Of a DNA stretch of 64,000 nt, positions 22,122 to 34,250 are shown in pieces. This stretch comes from Channallabes apus (taxonomy: Eukaryota > Chordata > Actinopteri > Siluriformes > Clariidae), in the NCBI GenBank assembly GCA_030522415.1, contig CM060105.1:14661277-14725276 (forward strand), read 5' to 3'. How positions within the stretch are numbered: the first letter of the stretch is position 1; the number at the start of each line of letters is the position of its first letter. The notes beneath the pieces are model-generated. The model did not search any database and was not told the origin of the DNA. It saw only the letters and a list, made by a program, of their open reading frames with translations. Position numbers and translations under genes: made by a program.

Positions 22122-23023
22122 GTAAGTCTTTATATGTTTCAGACAAAATGGCGAGTATTGTGTTTCAGCTGCGATTCAAACATTCTTACAGTCCAGTAAC
22201 GGGACACTGAAGCAAAGAGATAATTAAAAAAAAATTTTTTTTACTAATTGTGTGTAAGATATAACGTTATGAAGGGACACGTGTGCAGCCCAGCTGTAAC
22301 GAATTTGTGTATACACAAACATACACAACGTATGACAACATTCTCACTGCTGTTTCGGGATAATACATTTTGACCCACTGGTTTTATCAGTCATTATAAC
22401 ATGGCAATAAACAGATATGATTATTACCACGTTTACACCAGAGATGATTAAAACCGTGGAGGAAAATATTACACGCTCGCGCGTAGCGCACCAACACTGC
22501 GCTAGATATGCGCAAATACGCATGCGCAGAGCGCTTTACTTTTTCCTTGCTCAATATTTAAGGGAGCAGTAGCACATAGGTTTTTATTTCAATTGTAATA
22601 CACACACACACACACATCAGCCGTAACATTATAATAACTTGCTTTATATCGAATAGGTCCCCCTTTTGCTCTGTGTTCTGTTTCTATCACAACCAGCATT
22701 AAACTTCTCCTCCATTTGATCTACAGGAGCACTTCTATTGGATCGGACTACACGGTCCACGTGCATCAGTGATGCTTGGCCACCCATGACCCTCTCCAGT
22801 GTACCAGTTTTCTTTCTACAACTTCTTGCAGGTTCTGACCACTGTAGCTCCTGTGAGATGTTCCAGGTCTGCAGTGGTCAGGACATACGAAAAGTAATCC
22901 AAGGAAGGAAAACCGGTGACAGGGTCATGGGTGTCCAAGGGCCACTGAAGCACATGCGGGCCCGTGTAGTCCGATCCAATAGAAGAGCTACTGTAGCTCA
23001 ATTTGAAAAATGTTAATGCTGGT

Positions 23024-23387
23024 AGGTGGTGTAGTGGTTAGCACTGTCGCCTTGCACCTCCAGGGTCTGGGTTCGATTCCCGGCCAGGCTCGATTCCCGT
23101 CTCTTTGTGCATGGAGTTTGCATGTTCTCCCCGTGCTTGGTGGGTTTCCTCCGGGTACTCCGGTTTCCTCCCACAGTCCAAAGATATGCAGGTTAGGCTA
23201 ATTGGCGTTCCCAAATTGACCGTAGTGTGTGATTGGGTGTGTGAGTGTGTGTATGTGTGTGTGCCCTGCGATGGATTGGCACCCTGTCCAGGGTGTACCC
23301 CGCCTAGTGCCCTAAGCCTCCTGGGATAGGCTCCAGGCCCCCCGCGACCCTGAATAGAAGGATTAAGCGGTACAGAAGATGAATGAA
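23024..23387 (+). mobile_element. Young tRNA-derived SINE (subfamily A) inside a DNA transposon
   Basis: Plus-strand copy with the A-box-like TGTAGTGGTTAGC, the B-box-like GGTTCGATTCCC, the diagnostic body and an AATGAATGAA tail. The first bases of the head are missing. Flanking TAATGCTGGT (left, about 23013) and TAATTCTGGT (right, about 23650) could be an old target-site duplication spanning both SINEs. Confidence 0.88.
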
Positions 23388-23420
23388 TGAAAATGTATTC
23401 AGTATTTACTTTCTAAACCT

Positions 23421-23641
23421 CCAGGTTCTCTGGTTTCCTCCCACAGTCCAAATATATGCAGGTTAGGCTAATTGGTGTTCCCAAATTGCCCATAGTGTGT
23501 GATTGAGTGTGTGTATGTGTGTGCCCTGCAATGGATTGGCACCCTGTCCAGGGTGTACCCTGCCTCGTGCCCTAAGCCTCCTGGGATGGGCTCCAGGCTC
23601 CCCGCGACTCTGATTACAGGATAAAACGGTATAGAAGATGA
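23421..23641 (+). mobile_element. 5'-truncated SINE directly after another SINE
   Basis: Starts inside the body at CCAGGTTCTCTGGTTTCCTC and runs to the GTATAGAAGATG tail in the same orientation as the upstream copy. It mixes A-type words (AATATATGCAGGTTAGGC) and B-type words (CCCTGCCTCGTGCCC). The tRNA head is missing. Confidence 0.8.
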
Positions 23642-23829
23642 GTGAGTGTGTAATTCTGGTTCTTATAGAAAAGTGTCAGAACACACACACACAGTTTTAG
23701 TTGGAGAAGTGGACCTATAACAAATACAATTTTATTGAACCTTGATATTAAGCAGGTGGCCCTAATGTTATGGCTGATCAGTGCATGCGTGAGTGAGTGA
23801 GTACAAAAAAGATCCAGACCAGCTGTGTA

Positions 23830-24065
23830 AATATTTAATGCTCTGTATCACACTGTCGCAAAGCAGCTTTACACAATCAAAAGAATTAAGTTTGTATGGA
23901 ATGTGAATGTGTATGAATCAGAACGGTCAGATAGTCCCTGGTGAGCAAGCCCGAGGGCGACAGTGGCAAGGAAAATAGGTAACAGGAAGAAACCTTGAGA
24001 GGAACCAGGCTCGACAGGGAACCCATCCTCATCTGGGTGAAACAGATAGCAGGAAATGATCTGCA
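23830..24065 (-). repeat. Dispersed fish repeat fragment
   Basis: The blocks GAGCAAGCCCGAGGGCGAC, AGTGGCAAGGAAAA and GAAACCTTGAGAGGAACC occur in the opposite orientation to the related copy at 4985-5165. No coding capacity is seen. Confidence 0.6.
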
Positions 24066-24513
24066 TTTATACAGTGTGTTAGGTGGCAGGCAGTTCAGCT
24101 ATAACAGTTGATGTTAATTGATGTTAAAATGGAGTCCAGGTAGTAGCAATACCACTCCAGTGTAGTCATGGCTCTGGTGTACTGAGAAAACTTTATACCT
24201 TATACCAGAGCTGGCATCATCAAGACCCTGATGCTTTTCTGATATATGAGAATAATTAATATAGCAGTAATCTAGCACTTTTTTTCCCTTGAGGTGGGCG
24301 CGGCTATACGCGTCACTCAACGAAGCCAATCCCCCTGATATACCATATACCCCTGATATCGAAAAGTAAAAGGAGCATTTACTCTCCCCACATTACATGA
24401 GGCGCCCGTCTTAGAAATACAGTACATTTCTAAATGACATCTGAACTGTGACTGAAAATGTTCAGTATTGAGTGTTCGTTCTGTTACCTTCAGACATGGT
24501 GTGTTTTTTCTAG

Positions 24514-27221
24514 ATGCCCAGACATTGCTCTGCCACTGGCTGCAAGTCACGTGACAACAAAGAAGCTCGTTTAGCTGGAGTGACCTTTCACAGGTGAGGG
24601 CTTTTGATTATGGTCATTTCTAAATCAATGTGGAGTTTACGGAAGGTACACCCTGAAAACTTGTACCTTGATCTTTTGCAATTGGCATGTAATAATGTTA
24701 ACCAAATAGATATATAATGTCTATTTTCACTTGCATCGACTACTGACTCCGACTACTGCTGATAGTGTTGCAGTGGGATTCAGGATTTGGTCATCGCTTT
24801 ATTTCTATTTTAAGACAGCGATGCGGCGGTGCTTTAGTCCTTCAGTCTCTCCGGCTGTCTCGATTCTTCATCTCAAAATGATGACTTTATGCTGACACGT
24901 TGTGTGTTTTTAACGATGATTAGGTTGCCGAAGAAAGGAAACCCTCGCCGGGCCACCTGGATTGTCAATGCTCAGCGCAAGGGTCCCGGAGGAAAGGGAC
25001 TTTGGGAGCCTCAGAGCGACTACATCTATTTTTGCTCCAAACATTTCACACCTGACAGCTTTGAACTCTCTGGAATCAGGTGTGTATTACAGCAGAATAC
25101 GTGCACGTTTACATTCATTTCATTAGCAGGCGGGAGATGTGGAAGATGAGGTGCATTTTCATCTAAAAAAAAAAAAAATCAACATCAGACACATCTACAA
25201 AAAATCTCTGTGTGCTGTGTTTCCATCGCACTCAGGAAATAACAAGTGACACAAATAACACTCATCAGTTTCACACCTAAGGTTTCTGGAAAGGTTACTG
25301 CATCTGAAATTATCAGCATGAAAGTGTTGATAGTGTTTCATCTTATGTTTTTTCCCTACAGTGGATACCGCAGACTGAAAGATGATGCCGTGCCCATGCT
25401 GATTGAAATCCCTTCTGGACAAAAAGGCAAATCCTCTAGAGGAAGAAGCAAAACACGGAATGAGGACCGGCAGTCGAGGTATGTTTCCCCTCTGGCACGC
25501 ACACACGCCCACACATACATAAACTGGTTAACACTAGGTGTGGCACATGGGTGTCATCCTTAAAAAAAGAGGCGTGGCCTCTGTGACCGTCTCAGTAGCA
25601 GAAGTGTGACCATGGACTACATCTACCTTTCAGTCACGGTGTGGCCTCCCACAACCCAAAATATTTTTAAACGTGCGAAATATAGAATCACATTTCATCA
25701 TATCTCAGTGAAAAAGCTATGAATCATTTGTTCGTTAAATGTATTTTTCCTACATTATCCCATCATATCCAGCCTAGTAGTCTGCTAGTATTTAATGGAA
25801 ACCGTTTACAAATGACATATGATGTGTATGTATATAAATAGATCAGTTCTCTAAATTTGTTTGTTTGATATGAATTTCTCTTTAGTACTACAGGTAAAAC
25901 TAATAAGGAGAGCTCCGACAGTAAGGACACACACACTAAAGAACCTCTCATAGACGTTGTGGGAGATGAAGAAGCAGAGAGCAGCAAGACAGCCAATGAA
26001 GAACATAAAAAAGAAAAGCCATCTCTGTTACCCTTAGCTTTACAAGAATCTGTACCTGATCAAGTCACAGAAACCCCCTCTGCTCCACCTTCTCCATCCC
26101 GCTACATGAGGCGCCTCCCTCCACCTCCGGGCTTTTACCTGGCCAAAGAGCACAGCTACGCTCAGCTTTGCCCGCTGGAGTGGCGGAAACGCAATGAGAA
26201 AGCTACAGACAATTTGGAAAAGGCGCTGCGTTTGCTCAGGTCTGCCCGTCGCCGGGAGAACCGTCTCCGGATCACACTCCTGCGTCTTCAAGAGAACAGA
26301 CTGAAGCAGACTTTATCTCAGATTCAAGATAGACGGAAGGAGACTCAGGAAAGCCAAAGTAGGTCGGGTCAGGGGCGTCAGAGCGGGAAGCTGAGTGGGT
26401 CGGGCCAGGACAGGGGTCTGGAAGGGATGGAAGAAAATGAGATGGAGGGTACAGGTGAAGTATTCGAGCTTCTTACAGAAGAAAGTTGGGGGAAGGTTCA
26501 TACCACTAAGCTGAAGTATGGTGTGGAAGACGAGGAAGGGTGCTGTTTTTATTGTGGACGAGGAAGAGAAGATGTGGAAACCAAAGTAGGCAGGAGTCAA
26601 GTGAGACCTCACAGAAGCACAGGTAGAAGAGGAAGAGGAAGGAACGTGTCCAATGTGTTGAGAAAACCAGTTAAGGAAATGGCTGAATCAAAGGGCCAAT
26701 CAAAACCATCTGTGCATCAGAACATCAATTCTGATCAGCTTACCCTTCTTCACTCTCACCCTGAAATGCTGCTGCAGATGCATGCACTTCCTGGACCTAC
26801 ACAATCCACAGCAACGTTCCAAGAAGTCGCTTCTTCATCTCAGCTACAGCACCTCCACCTCCTACAACCCGATCTCAGCCTTCTCCATTCAGATGCGGCA
26901 ACCACTGACATTAGCATCACCCAGAGCGAGGACGCAGGAGGTGGCTTGTGTCATGTGTTTCTGGTTCCTGTGTCTTCTGAAACCAAAGAGAAGAGCACGA
27001 TCGGTGTAGAAGAAACCCTCCAGCACGTCGTCAGCGAACAAGGAGACGGGCTGAACGTTCAGAGTGTCGACATGGGGCTAAGCCATAGCGAACCGAGGGT
27101 TAGTCAAAATGACCAGCAGATGAATGTCAGAAGCGTGCTGGTGGGTGAAGACGTGGCGCAGAGACTTAAGGAACATCTAGAAGGTTTTCAGCTGCAGCTA
27201 AGCAGTGAATTTATTGATTAG
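24514..27221 (+). CDS. thap7: THAP domain-containing protein 7
   Basis: Coding exons 24514-24593, 24924-25079, 25362-25478 and 25886-27221, all joined in phase 2, give about 562 aa. The N-terminus is a THAP C2CH zinc finger: ligands C5, C10, C64 and H67, with P29, W39 and the closing AVP at 88-90. The match to mammalian THAP7 is close (MPRHCSATGC, YIYFCSKHF). Downstream come YMRRLPPPPGFYLAKEHSY with the HCF-1-binding EHSY motif (206-209), a basic coiled coil (about 217-272) and the THAP7 C-terminus (LKEHLEGFQLQLSS). THAP7 is a DNA-binding chromatin regulator that represses transcription with histone-modifying partners. The protein is much longer than human THAP7 (about 309 aa). The extra part, about 275-540, is acidic, glycine- and Ser/Gln-rich and carries a lone CFYC motif and a basic RG patch. 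The start codon directly follows a splice acceptor. Confidence 0.95.
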
Positions 27222-27257
27222 TCATGCTAATTATTATTATATATTTTTTGCTTAGCC

Positions 27258-27263
27258 ATTAAA
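27258..27263 (+). terminator. Possible thap7 poly(A) signal (ATTAAA)
   Basis: An ATTAAA hexamer 37 bases after the stop codon is the nearest candidate. Use of a more distal site cannot be excluded. Confidence 0.35.
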
Positions 27264-27849
27264 ACTATACTCCCAGTATTATAGCTTACTCATTTCTGTC
27301 TGAACAATTTATTACCGCATGCCCGTATCGCATTACTTGCACTTTTTGAGAAACTTTGTGTGCTAGCTTTTGAAAACACAATGCTTAGCTAGACCAATAA
27401 TAGCTCAGTAATATTTGGCTCCTCATCTGTAACATCTTGGCTAGAAACTGGCTCACAAATATTTGCTATTTACTGATGATTAACTTAAAAGGCCTCATGC
27501 TGCTGGCTGATTAAATGCTTTATGAGCCAATGCCCCTCACTCAGCCTCTGGTTGGCAGGGGACCCCTTGTGCCAGCCTCAAGCCTTTATGAAAATGGGTG
27601 GGTTCAGCTCCTAAGTGGTGCAACAGAAACATGTTTGGAAACCTAGGTGAGATCAAGAGGTAAATTAGTGGGTGATTCTACAGCTATCTGTACCCGAGTG
27701 TCCATAGAGCAAACCGGTTTGGTTGCACATTCTTGGCGAGGTGAAGAGACATGTGAGCTCACGCAAATACAAGGCGCTTTCTTACAAGTATGTTACAGCA
27801 GCAGTATTGAAAGATATGGTCGGCTGGTGTCACATGTCTCAGACGAGCC

Positions 27850-28105
27850 TATCCCAGCATAGTCATGGTGCTAATCCATCATAGGGCGCACACACACTAC
27901 GGGCAATTTGAGAACGCCTGTTAGCCTTATCTGCATGTCTTTGGACTGTGGGAGGAAACCAGAGTACGCAGTAATTGCAATGCCAATTAGCTTAATCTGC
28001 ATGTCTTTGGACTGTGGTGGGAAACTTGAGAGAGCATGCAAACGCCACTCACAGACAGACCCACCACACTCGGAGGTGTGAGGACACAGTGCTAATCAAT
28101 GACAA
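27850..28105 (-). mobile_element. Old SINE remains
   Basis: Two partly duplicated pieces carry CTGCATGTCTTTGGACTGTGG (at about 27930 and 27999) plus CTATGGGCAATTT-like and CACAGTGCTAATCA words. Heavy divergence and the internal duplication suggest two overlapping old insertions. Confidence 0.6.
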
Positions 28106-29010
28106 TGTGACACCTTATTATTATTTGTCAATACAAGAAAAGTTCAATCATAACGCAATATTTAAGAAAGTGTTGCAAAGGCTACTTTTTTTTTTTACAA
28201 GTGATATAGGGTTATGAATCTGTGCGTGCATGTGTGTGTATTTTTTTAAGTAAGTTAAATCATAGATTCCCCCAAACATGTCTGTCACTGTGAAGCAAAC
28301 GTGTAGCCGACTAAAAGAAAAAGACGACTTTAGAGGATGTAGAAATTATTTAATTTCCCTTTTCAAGCACTTTGTTTTATTCTTTTTTTTATCGTGATGA
28401 TACGATCCTGATTATGAACAAAGTCTTCACTTTTGTCCAGTTCTCATTTCAAATTAAAATTTTAACATCAATGTGCAATGTGTGCTGAGTCATGTCTTAA
28501 TGCGCCCCCTAGTGGAAGTGATGCGAATGATGTTTTCTTCAACGATTAAATCCGATATTATTTAGACATCATTACAGGAAACGCAGAGGAAATAAATCCT
28601 AGTGATGGTGAGATGAAGCCACACCAGGCGTGTCGAGGGTTTCGAGCCAATAGTTTCACCAAAGGGTTCATTTCATGAAGCGTCATTTAAGGGATCGTTA
28701 TACTGACATCTAGTGGACGGATTTTGTGTAGCAGGCAGTACAATTAATATGGACAAGCAGCTGCAAGTAATATTGCATTCATTATTAACAGTCACAGTGT
28801 GTGTGTTTGAAAATCCACTGTTCAGAGGCAGTTGTTTATGAACATGATCACTATCTCTGAATCTTTTGAAAATTAAGTGAAGAATTAGCACAGAAAGGAA
28901 AAGTGAAGATCAAATAAGAAGACCTTATCTTTCTCTCTTTTTTAAAAAAAAAATTATGAACAGGAAAACATGTTTACAACTAACAACCCACTGTTTGGTA
29001 TCTTTGAACA

Positions 29011-29059
<49 letters not shown>

Positions 29060-29859
29060 TTCACCAGCAAGTGTTAAGAATTTAATACATAACTCAAGTG
29101 ATTAACACACAGAGAGATTAAACAAAAAACAATGTATAATAACACAAGAGTTTATGATATAGATTAAATTAATTAATATAAATATTTTCATATATTAGAT
29201 AAGAAGTAAATGTAAATATCAGTGTGAAATGCAAAAAAAAAATCTTAATCTTAATTTATGGATTTAAGAACAAAAAATTCCAATATAATGATTCGGTCAC
29301 ATGATTCCGGCAACAGCGAGGCTTTGTTTGTCATTGTCCACGGCCCCCTTCTGCTCCTGTGTCACAGTGACATCACTAATAAATACATTTAAGTCAACCA
29401 TTTTATATGCATTTAATTTTACCAGGCCATGTTTTGACACAATGCACAACATTTGTAACTGGAAAAAAAAAACTTTATTTATCATGAACTAAGATATTAG
29501 CTTACTAACACAGGACTGCACCAGCTAAGTAGCTAACTTAATCATCATACAAGTAATTTACATATTGTGTAAGTTATTGTAAATGTAAATGAAATTTCAA
29601 CATGATTGGGCCATTAAAGGAGTTCCTGGGAGGCCGGTGTTGCAGACGTGAAGCAGGGAGTCCGGTTATGGCTCTGGCGTATTGATCAGATTTTCTACCT
29701 TGATGGTGTCCGAACACTAGTGAAATTTTGGGATAAGTGCATTAGTGTAGCAGGGAATTACATAGAGAAATAAAAGGAATTTTTATTCACATGAGTGTGT
29801 TCTGTTATTTAACATAATCAAAAGTCTCACTTTGACTTGAACAAACCCTTGTATTTCTA
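28106..29859. other. Intergenic, AT-rich; microsatellite, no gene seen
   Basis: The only clear structure is a (TA)n run at 29013-29055. A stretch at about 29620-29740 (ATGGCTCTGGCGTATTGATC, TTGATGGTGTCCGAACACTAG) shares words with 24165-24250 and 38588-38610, so it is a dispersed repeat. No coding exon was recognised. Confidence 0.45.
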
Positions 29860-30440
29860 AATGACATATGCAAAAAAAGTAAATACTTAGATCTTCATGA
29901 AAGGTTGTTGGTGCCTGATGGACTGGTCTGGGATTTTCACACGCAACCATCTCTAGGGTTTACAGAGAATGGTCTGAAAAAGAAAAAAATATCCAGTGAA
30001 TGGACGTTCTCTGGGTGAAAATGCCTTGTTGATGCCAGAGGGCAGAGGAGAATGTCCAGACTGGTTCAAGCTGGTAAAGGCAAGGACAGGAAACTGAGGC
30101 TACAGTTCACATGGCCTCACCTATTTGGAAAATGTTTCCCGATCTGATGAGTCTTTATTTCTTCTGGGACATTTTGATGGTCGGGTCAGAATCAAGCATA
30201 AACAACATGAAAGAATGAATCCATTCTGCCTTGTATTAACTGTTCACGGTTCTGAGGATGGTGTCATGCTGTAGTGAGGATTTAGTGGAACGGTTTAGGC
30301 CCCTTAGTCTTAATTGAGCATGGTTCAAATGTCACAAAGTATTGTTGCTGACCATGTCCACCCCTTTATGACCACAGGATATCACTTGTCCATGTGACAA
30401 AGATGAAGTAATCTCAAACTGGTTTATTGAATGTTCACTG
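29860..30440 (+). mobile_element. Degenerate Tc1-type element
   Basis: Blocks such as TTGTTGGTGCCTGATGG, GGGATTTTCACACGCAACC, TTGTTGATGCCAGAGGGC, CCAGACTGGTTCAAGCTGG, TTGTTGCTGACCATGTCCA and TCTCAAACTGGTTTATTGAA appear in the same order as in the better-known Tc1-like family also found at 46815-48285. Frames are broken and large parts are deleted. Confidence 0.7.
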
Positions 30441-31997
30441 TGCTCAAATAATTTAATCAGAAAACTAAGTCCCTTTATTTTATTTTTTTATTGCTAGATA
30501 ATTTGTATTACCTCCAGCCAAATGTAAAAAAACTTTATATATATATGCTAGATTTAGGCATTTTCCCCACTTTAAGTTCCATTTGTGTATAAAAAATACT
30601 TGCATGAAACATACTGAAGTATTTATAAGTATATTATCATTTTAATCCTTGAAAAGTAATTATTTGGTGAAACACTAATTGTGACAATATATATTGCATT
30701 ATGTTATTTTTAGAAGAAAAAAAACTTGCTTTCAACCTTCACAGTCTTGTAACGTAACCACACCGCCAGAGGGCGCACAAACTCCAAAACTCATATATAA
30801 CTAGATCTATAAAAAGAAGTGTTTCTCCAAAAATAATAATATTCTCTGTGCAGCTTGATCAAACCTGGTGCAGAGGGAGTTCAGGTCAAACCTGAGGCTC
30901 AGTAAACAAGTAGAAGCTTGTCCTGGGGTCTTTTCAGCTCTGGATCCAACGTTGCATTGCTAATGAGGCACACATTAACGAGCTGCTAAAGGGCCTATCT
31001 CATTAGTGTGCATTTTCTATTCAGTAGTGGGTTCATGCATTACTTGTATAAACTGTTGTGAACGATTATCATCTCAATATTAACAGACTGGTATATCAAA
31101 TTACACAATAGATAGATGTACAATGTGTTAGGCTTTTTTTTTCAAGTGCATCTTTAAAAAGAAAAAAATTTGCATTGTAGCTCCTTAATTATAGATACTT
31201 TATTCATGCTGAAGGAAATTCCAGAACATGTTATAGTAATGATAATTAAATATGAATCATAATGTGACGATGATGTCGTAATAATTTTTTTGCTTTAAAT
31301 CACCAAGCAGGGTGTTCAATGTAGAATTAAACATTACATGTGTACATTAAACATATAATATGTATGTTTGAAGTCAAAGTTTAATACAAAACGTCAAATT
31401 GTACCACTCATCCTGGACACTCATGGACACATTCATGCACACTTCATATTTATGTTCCCTTCATGGATCATGCACACAAGTCACTTTAATAATACTTTAA
31501 TAATTTTTATAATGTCACTTTCATGCATATTTGCACCCCCCCCCCAATAATTTTTCTTTATTTAAACAAAAAAGAATCCAAAATCTCTATATTTTTCTAT
31601 TGCACAGAATATTTGAATTTGTATAGAAATATTTTTACTTTATTTTATCCTAGCTAAAAAAAAAAATTTTGTGTATTTTTTCCCATTCATATTTTTTTCT
31701 TATAAATAATCTTTTACTTTTAAGGTCACGGGCGGTGGTGTAAGCATTTCACTGCATATCGTACTGTGTATGACTGTGTATGTGACAACAAAATTTTAAT
31801 TAGAATTTATTTTGCCATTACACACAGACTCAATTTCACTGTCACTTTTTTTGTATTTGCACACTTAAACTATTTGCACTGTTGTAACTTTGTCACATAT
31901 AAAACTGCACATCATGGCTGCACTGCAATTAACTTCCTCATTTCTGTCTCTCTTTTTTTACTTGTGATTTATAAGTTCCTTATATAAGAATATAAAA

Positions 31998-32035
<38 letters not shown>

Positions 32036-32160
32036 GTGAGAAATACACAGGATTGTGATTTTTAAGCACAGATACACGTGAGAAATAAATCTAATTATGT
32101 ATCGAAATAGATTTTTTTTAAAGTAAATATACAGTTCTTATAATTAAGTTATCTTTAGCT
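30441..32160. other. Intergenic AT-rich DNA upstream of the RERGL-like gene
   Basis: No gene was recognised. The region has a C-run (31536-31545), an (ATCT)n microsatellite at 31999-32035 and AT-rich sequence up to the promoter. Confidence 0.45.
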
Positions 32161-32209
32161 TTAACTGTCTACGTCTTTGAGCGAATATGTAAATCCACCT
32201 GCCCGCGCA

Positions 32210-32334
32210 CAGAGCTCTGATTGGTCAGCGAGCGCGCGAGGCCACACCCACACCCACGCGCTCGGCTTATATAAAGCAGCAGGCGCGGTTTCCAACCGTC
32301 ACTCCGTCGGTTTGTAGCGCTGCTGAGTTTACAG
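32210..32334 (+). promoter_or_regulatory. TATA-type promoter of the RERGL-like gene
   Basis: An inverted CCAAT box (ATTGG, 32220-32224), a GC-rich stretch with CACCC boxes (about 32242-32256) and a canonical TATATAAA at 32268-32275 stand in the expected order. Transcription would start about 30 bases downstream, near 32300, leaving a short 5' UTR of about 35 bases before the ATG at 32335. Confidence 0.8.
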
Positions 32335-34031
32335 ATGGTTGTTCAGGTGGAGCCTCGTATCCGCTACAGCAGCAAGAGGATGGACAGTAACCAGCCCAAA
32401 CTGGAGGCCAATGTTTTAATGCTGGGAGCCGAAAATGTGGGGAAGTCTGGTGAGTTGGTTTGGTTTTATATAATAATAATCAATCTGTTATTTATAATAT
32501 ACAGTACTGGGTGAGCATAAAGTCTTCCCCTGATACAACTTGTACAAACTACAAACATCTGGTTTGTTGTGAATTATTGATAAAATCCTAGTGATCTGTT
32601 TAAGTCGTGTTTACATTTAGTCTGTTTTTATAAAATGGTTGTACATGATCATAGGAAGGACTTTATTCAAACCCTAATACATGAATAGTTTGCATGTATT
32701 GGTCTGTAATGATTTGTAAAAATTTACAAAAAAAATTAAAGTTGTTTTTTCTCTTTTCAGCACTAATAGTGCGTTTCCTGACTAGAAGATTCATTGGGGA
32801 ATACGGCTCTATAGGTAAGTAATGCAAGAAAAAAAATCAAACATGCAATACTTGTATGGAGTAAATTCAAGACTTTCCCAGTTATAATTTACTAAGGAAT
32901 GTTTTTCCTTTCATCAGAATCAATATACAGTCATCATGATAAGATTGATGGACGAGAGATCTGCTTCAACATCTGGGACTCGCTCTGCCCACAGGTAAGG
33001 AAGAGCTTGTTTGTGCTTTTCAGACTTAGTCTAGATAACTGGTTAAAAAAAATAGAGAAATGAATCACAAGCCTGAACTTTGCATCTTTGCGACATTAAA
33101 TACTGGATGCCGTGATCCCAATCCATCTAAGTGTTAAAAGGTTAATCACCGATCTTAATGCCTTATCCCGGAGCCTTTGGCTGGTCTAATCATTCCTGTA
33201 CCAAAATTAATGTGCCTTTTATACGATTAAGAATACAACCAAACACCTGTGCATTTTCCTATCATAATGGGGTGATTAGGTAAATCATAACAGCCTGTAA
33301 CTATGAAACTACCATAGAAGTTCTTGTATAAAAAGGAAATTGTGCCAATTAGACCCAAATCAAGGGACCGATTTGAGTCCAATTTTGTTAAAAAAAATTT
33401 TTAATTTATATGATAAAATTGGATGGGGGAGGGGGGCATTGAATAACACCATATTTATTTGGAATGTTGGCATTTCAAATACAATTAAATCAGGGTATCA
33501 AAGCAGGCATAAAGAAACAAATCTGAGGTATAAAATTACAAAACCTCTAACCACATTATGATGGCACAAATCTTAAACAGCCTCTAACTTTGGCATCCTT
33601 CTCATCTTTTCCAGAATGCTAAAGAAGTCGGCCACATCAGCGACAGGCAGCTGCAGTGGTCTGACGGCTTCATCCTGGTCTACAGCATCTGTGACCGTGC
33701 AAGCTTCAACGTGGTGCGACAGCAAGTCCAACTCATCCGCCAAGCGCAGCAGAAGCTCTCCAGCTCTGCTCCGCTCGTCATCGTGGGGAATAAACGGGAC
33801 CTGCAGCACCGGCGTGCCGTGTCCAGCGAGGAGGGCCGTCTCCTGGCGCTCTCGGCCGACTGCAGCTTCTTCGAGATCTCGGCGGCCGAAGCGCATCATG
33901 GCGTGCTCATGGTGTTCCACGAACTTCTCGACCTGATCCGTGAGGCGAAGGCACTGAAAAAGGGCACGGCCGGCTTCAGGGGAATCGTCAGGAGCATGTC
34001 TGCTGTGTTTGGAAGGAAGAGGACTGAATAG
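32335..34031 (+). CDS. Ras-like small GTPase, RERGL-like
   Basis: Exons 32335-32449, 32761-32814, 32918-32994 and 33615-34031, all with GT-AG borders, give 220 aa. G1 is GAENVGKS (about 32-39), followed by ALIVRFLTRRFIGEYGSIES, typical of the RERG/RASL family. G4 is NKRD in VGNKRDLQHRRAVSSEEG; G5 is EISAAE. The WSDGFILVYSICDRASF block and the SAAE ending point to RERGL (RERG-like) rather than RERG or RASL11/12. The G3 motif, normally DTAGQ, reads WDSLCPQ, so the invariant glycine and the catalytic glutamine are absent, as recalled for RERGL. The C-terminus (GRKRTE) is basic and has no CaaX box, as in RERG relatives. It is probably cytosolic or nuclear; the pathway is not known. The start is the first ATG after the TATA promoter. 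Confidence 0.88.
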
Positions 34032-34208
34032 ACTTTTTTTTTTTTTTTTTTCTGGAGAAAGGAGTGAATATTGTGTCCACATTGGACTATTGATTGATTT
34101 ATATGGATTTGAATGCTCTGTGAATGTTCAAATTCAGAGACTCTTAAGGGGTCGAAAGGAGAATTACTTTGTCTTGCACCACAGCGCTGTGAAGGCTACA
34201 ATTTGGTC

Positions 34209-34250
<42 letters not shown>

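Larger units (their letters stand above)
22613..23784. mobile_element. DNA transposon fragment split by two SINEs
   Basis: The left end carries CATCAGCCGTAACATTATAA and the right end CTAATGTTATGGCTGATCAGTG, which are imperfect inverted repeats. Internal blocks CCAGTTTTCTTTCTACAAC, TTCTTGCAGGTTCTGACCAC and GTGTAGTCCGATCCAATAG are known from a widespread non-coding fish element. It is interrupted at about 23023 and resumes at about 23650. It lies in the inferred first intron of thap7. Confidence 0.65.

Noticed and set aside
33573..34082. 169-codon minus-strand open frame
   Set aside because: It is the antisense shadow of exon 4 of the RERGL-like gene, whose sense strand carries the GTPase motifs and splice sites.
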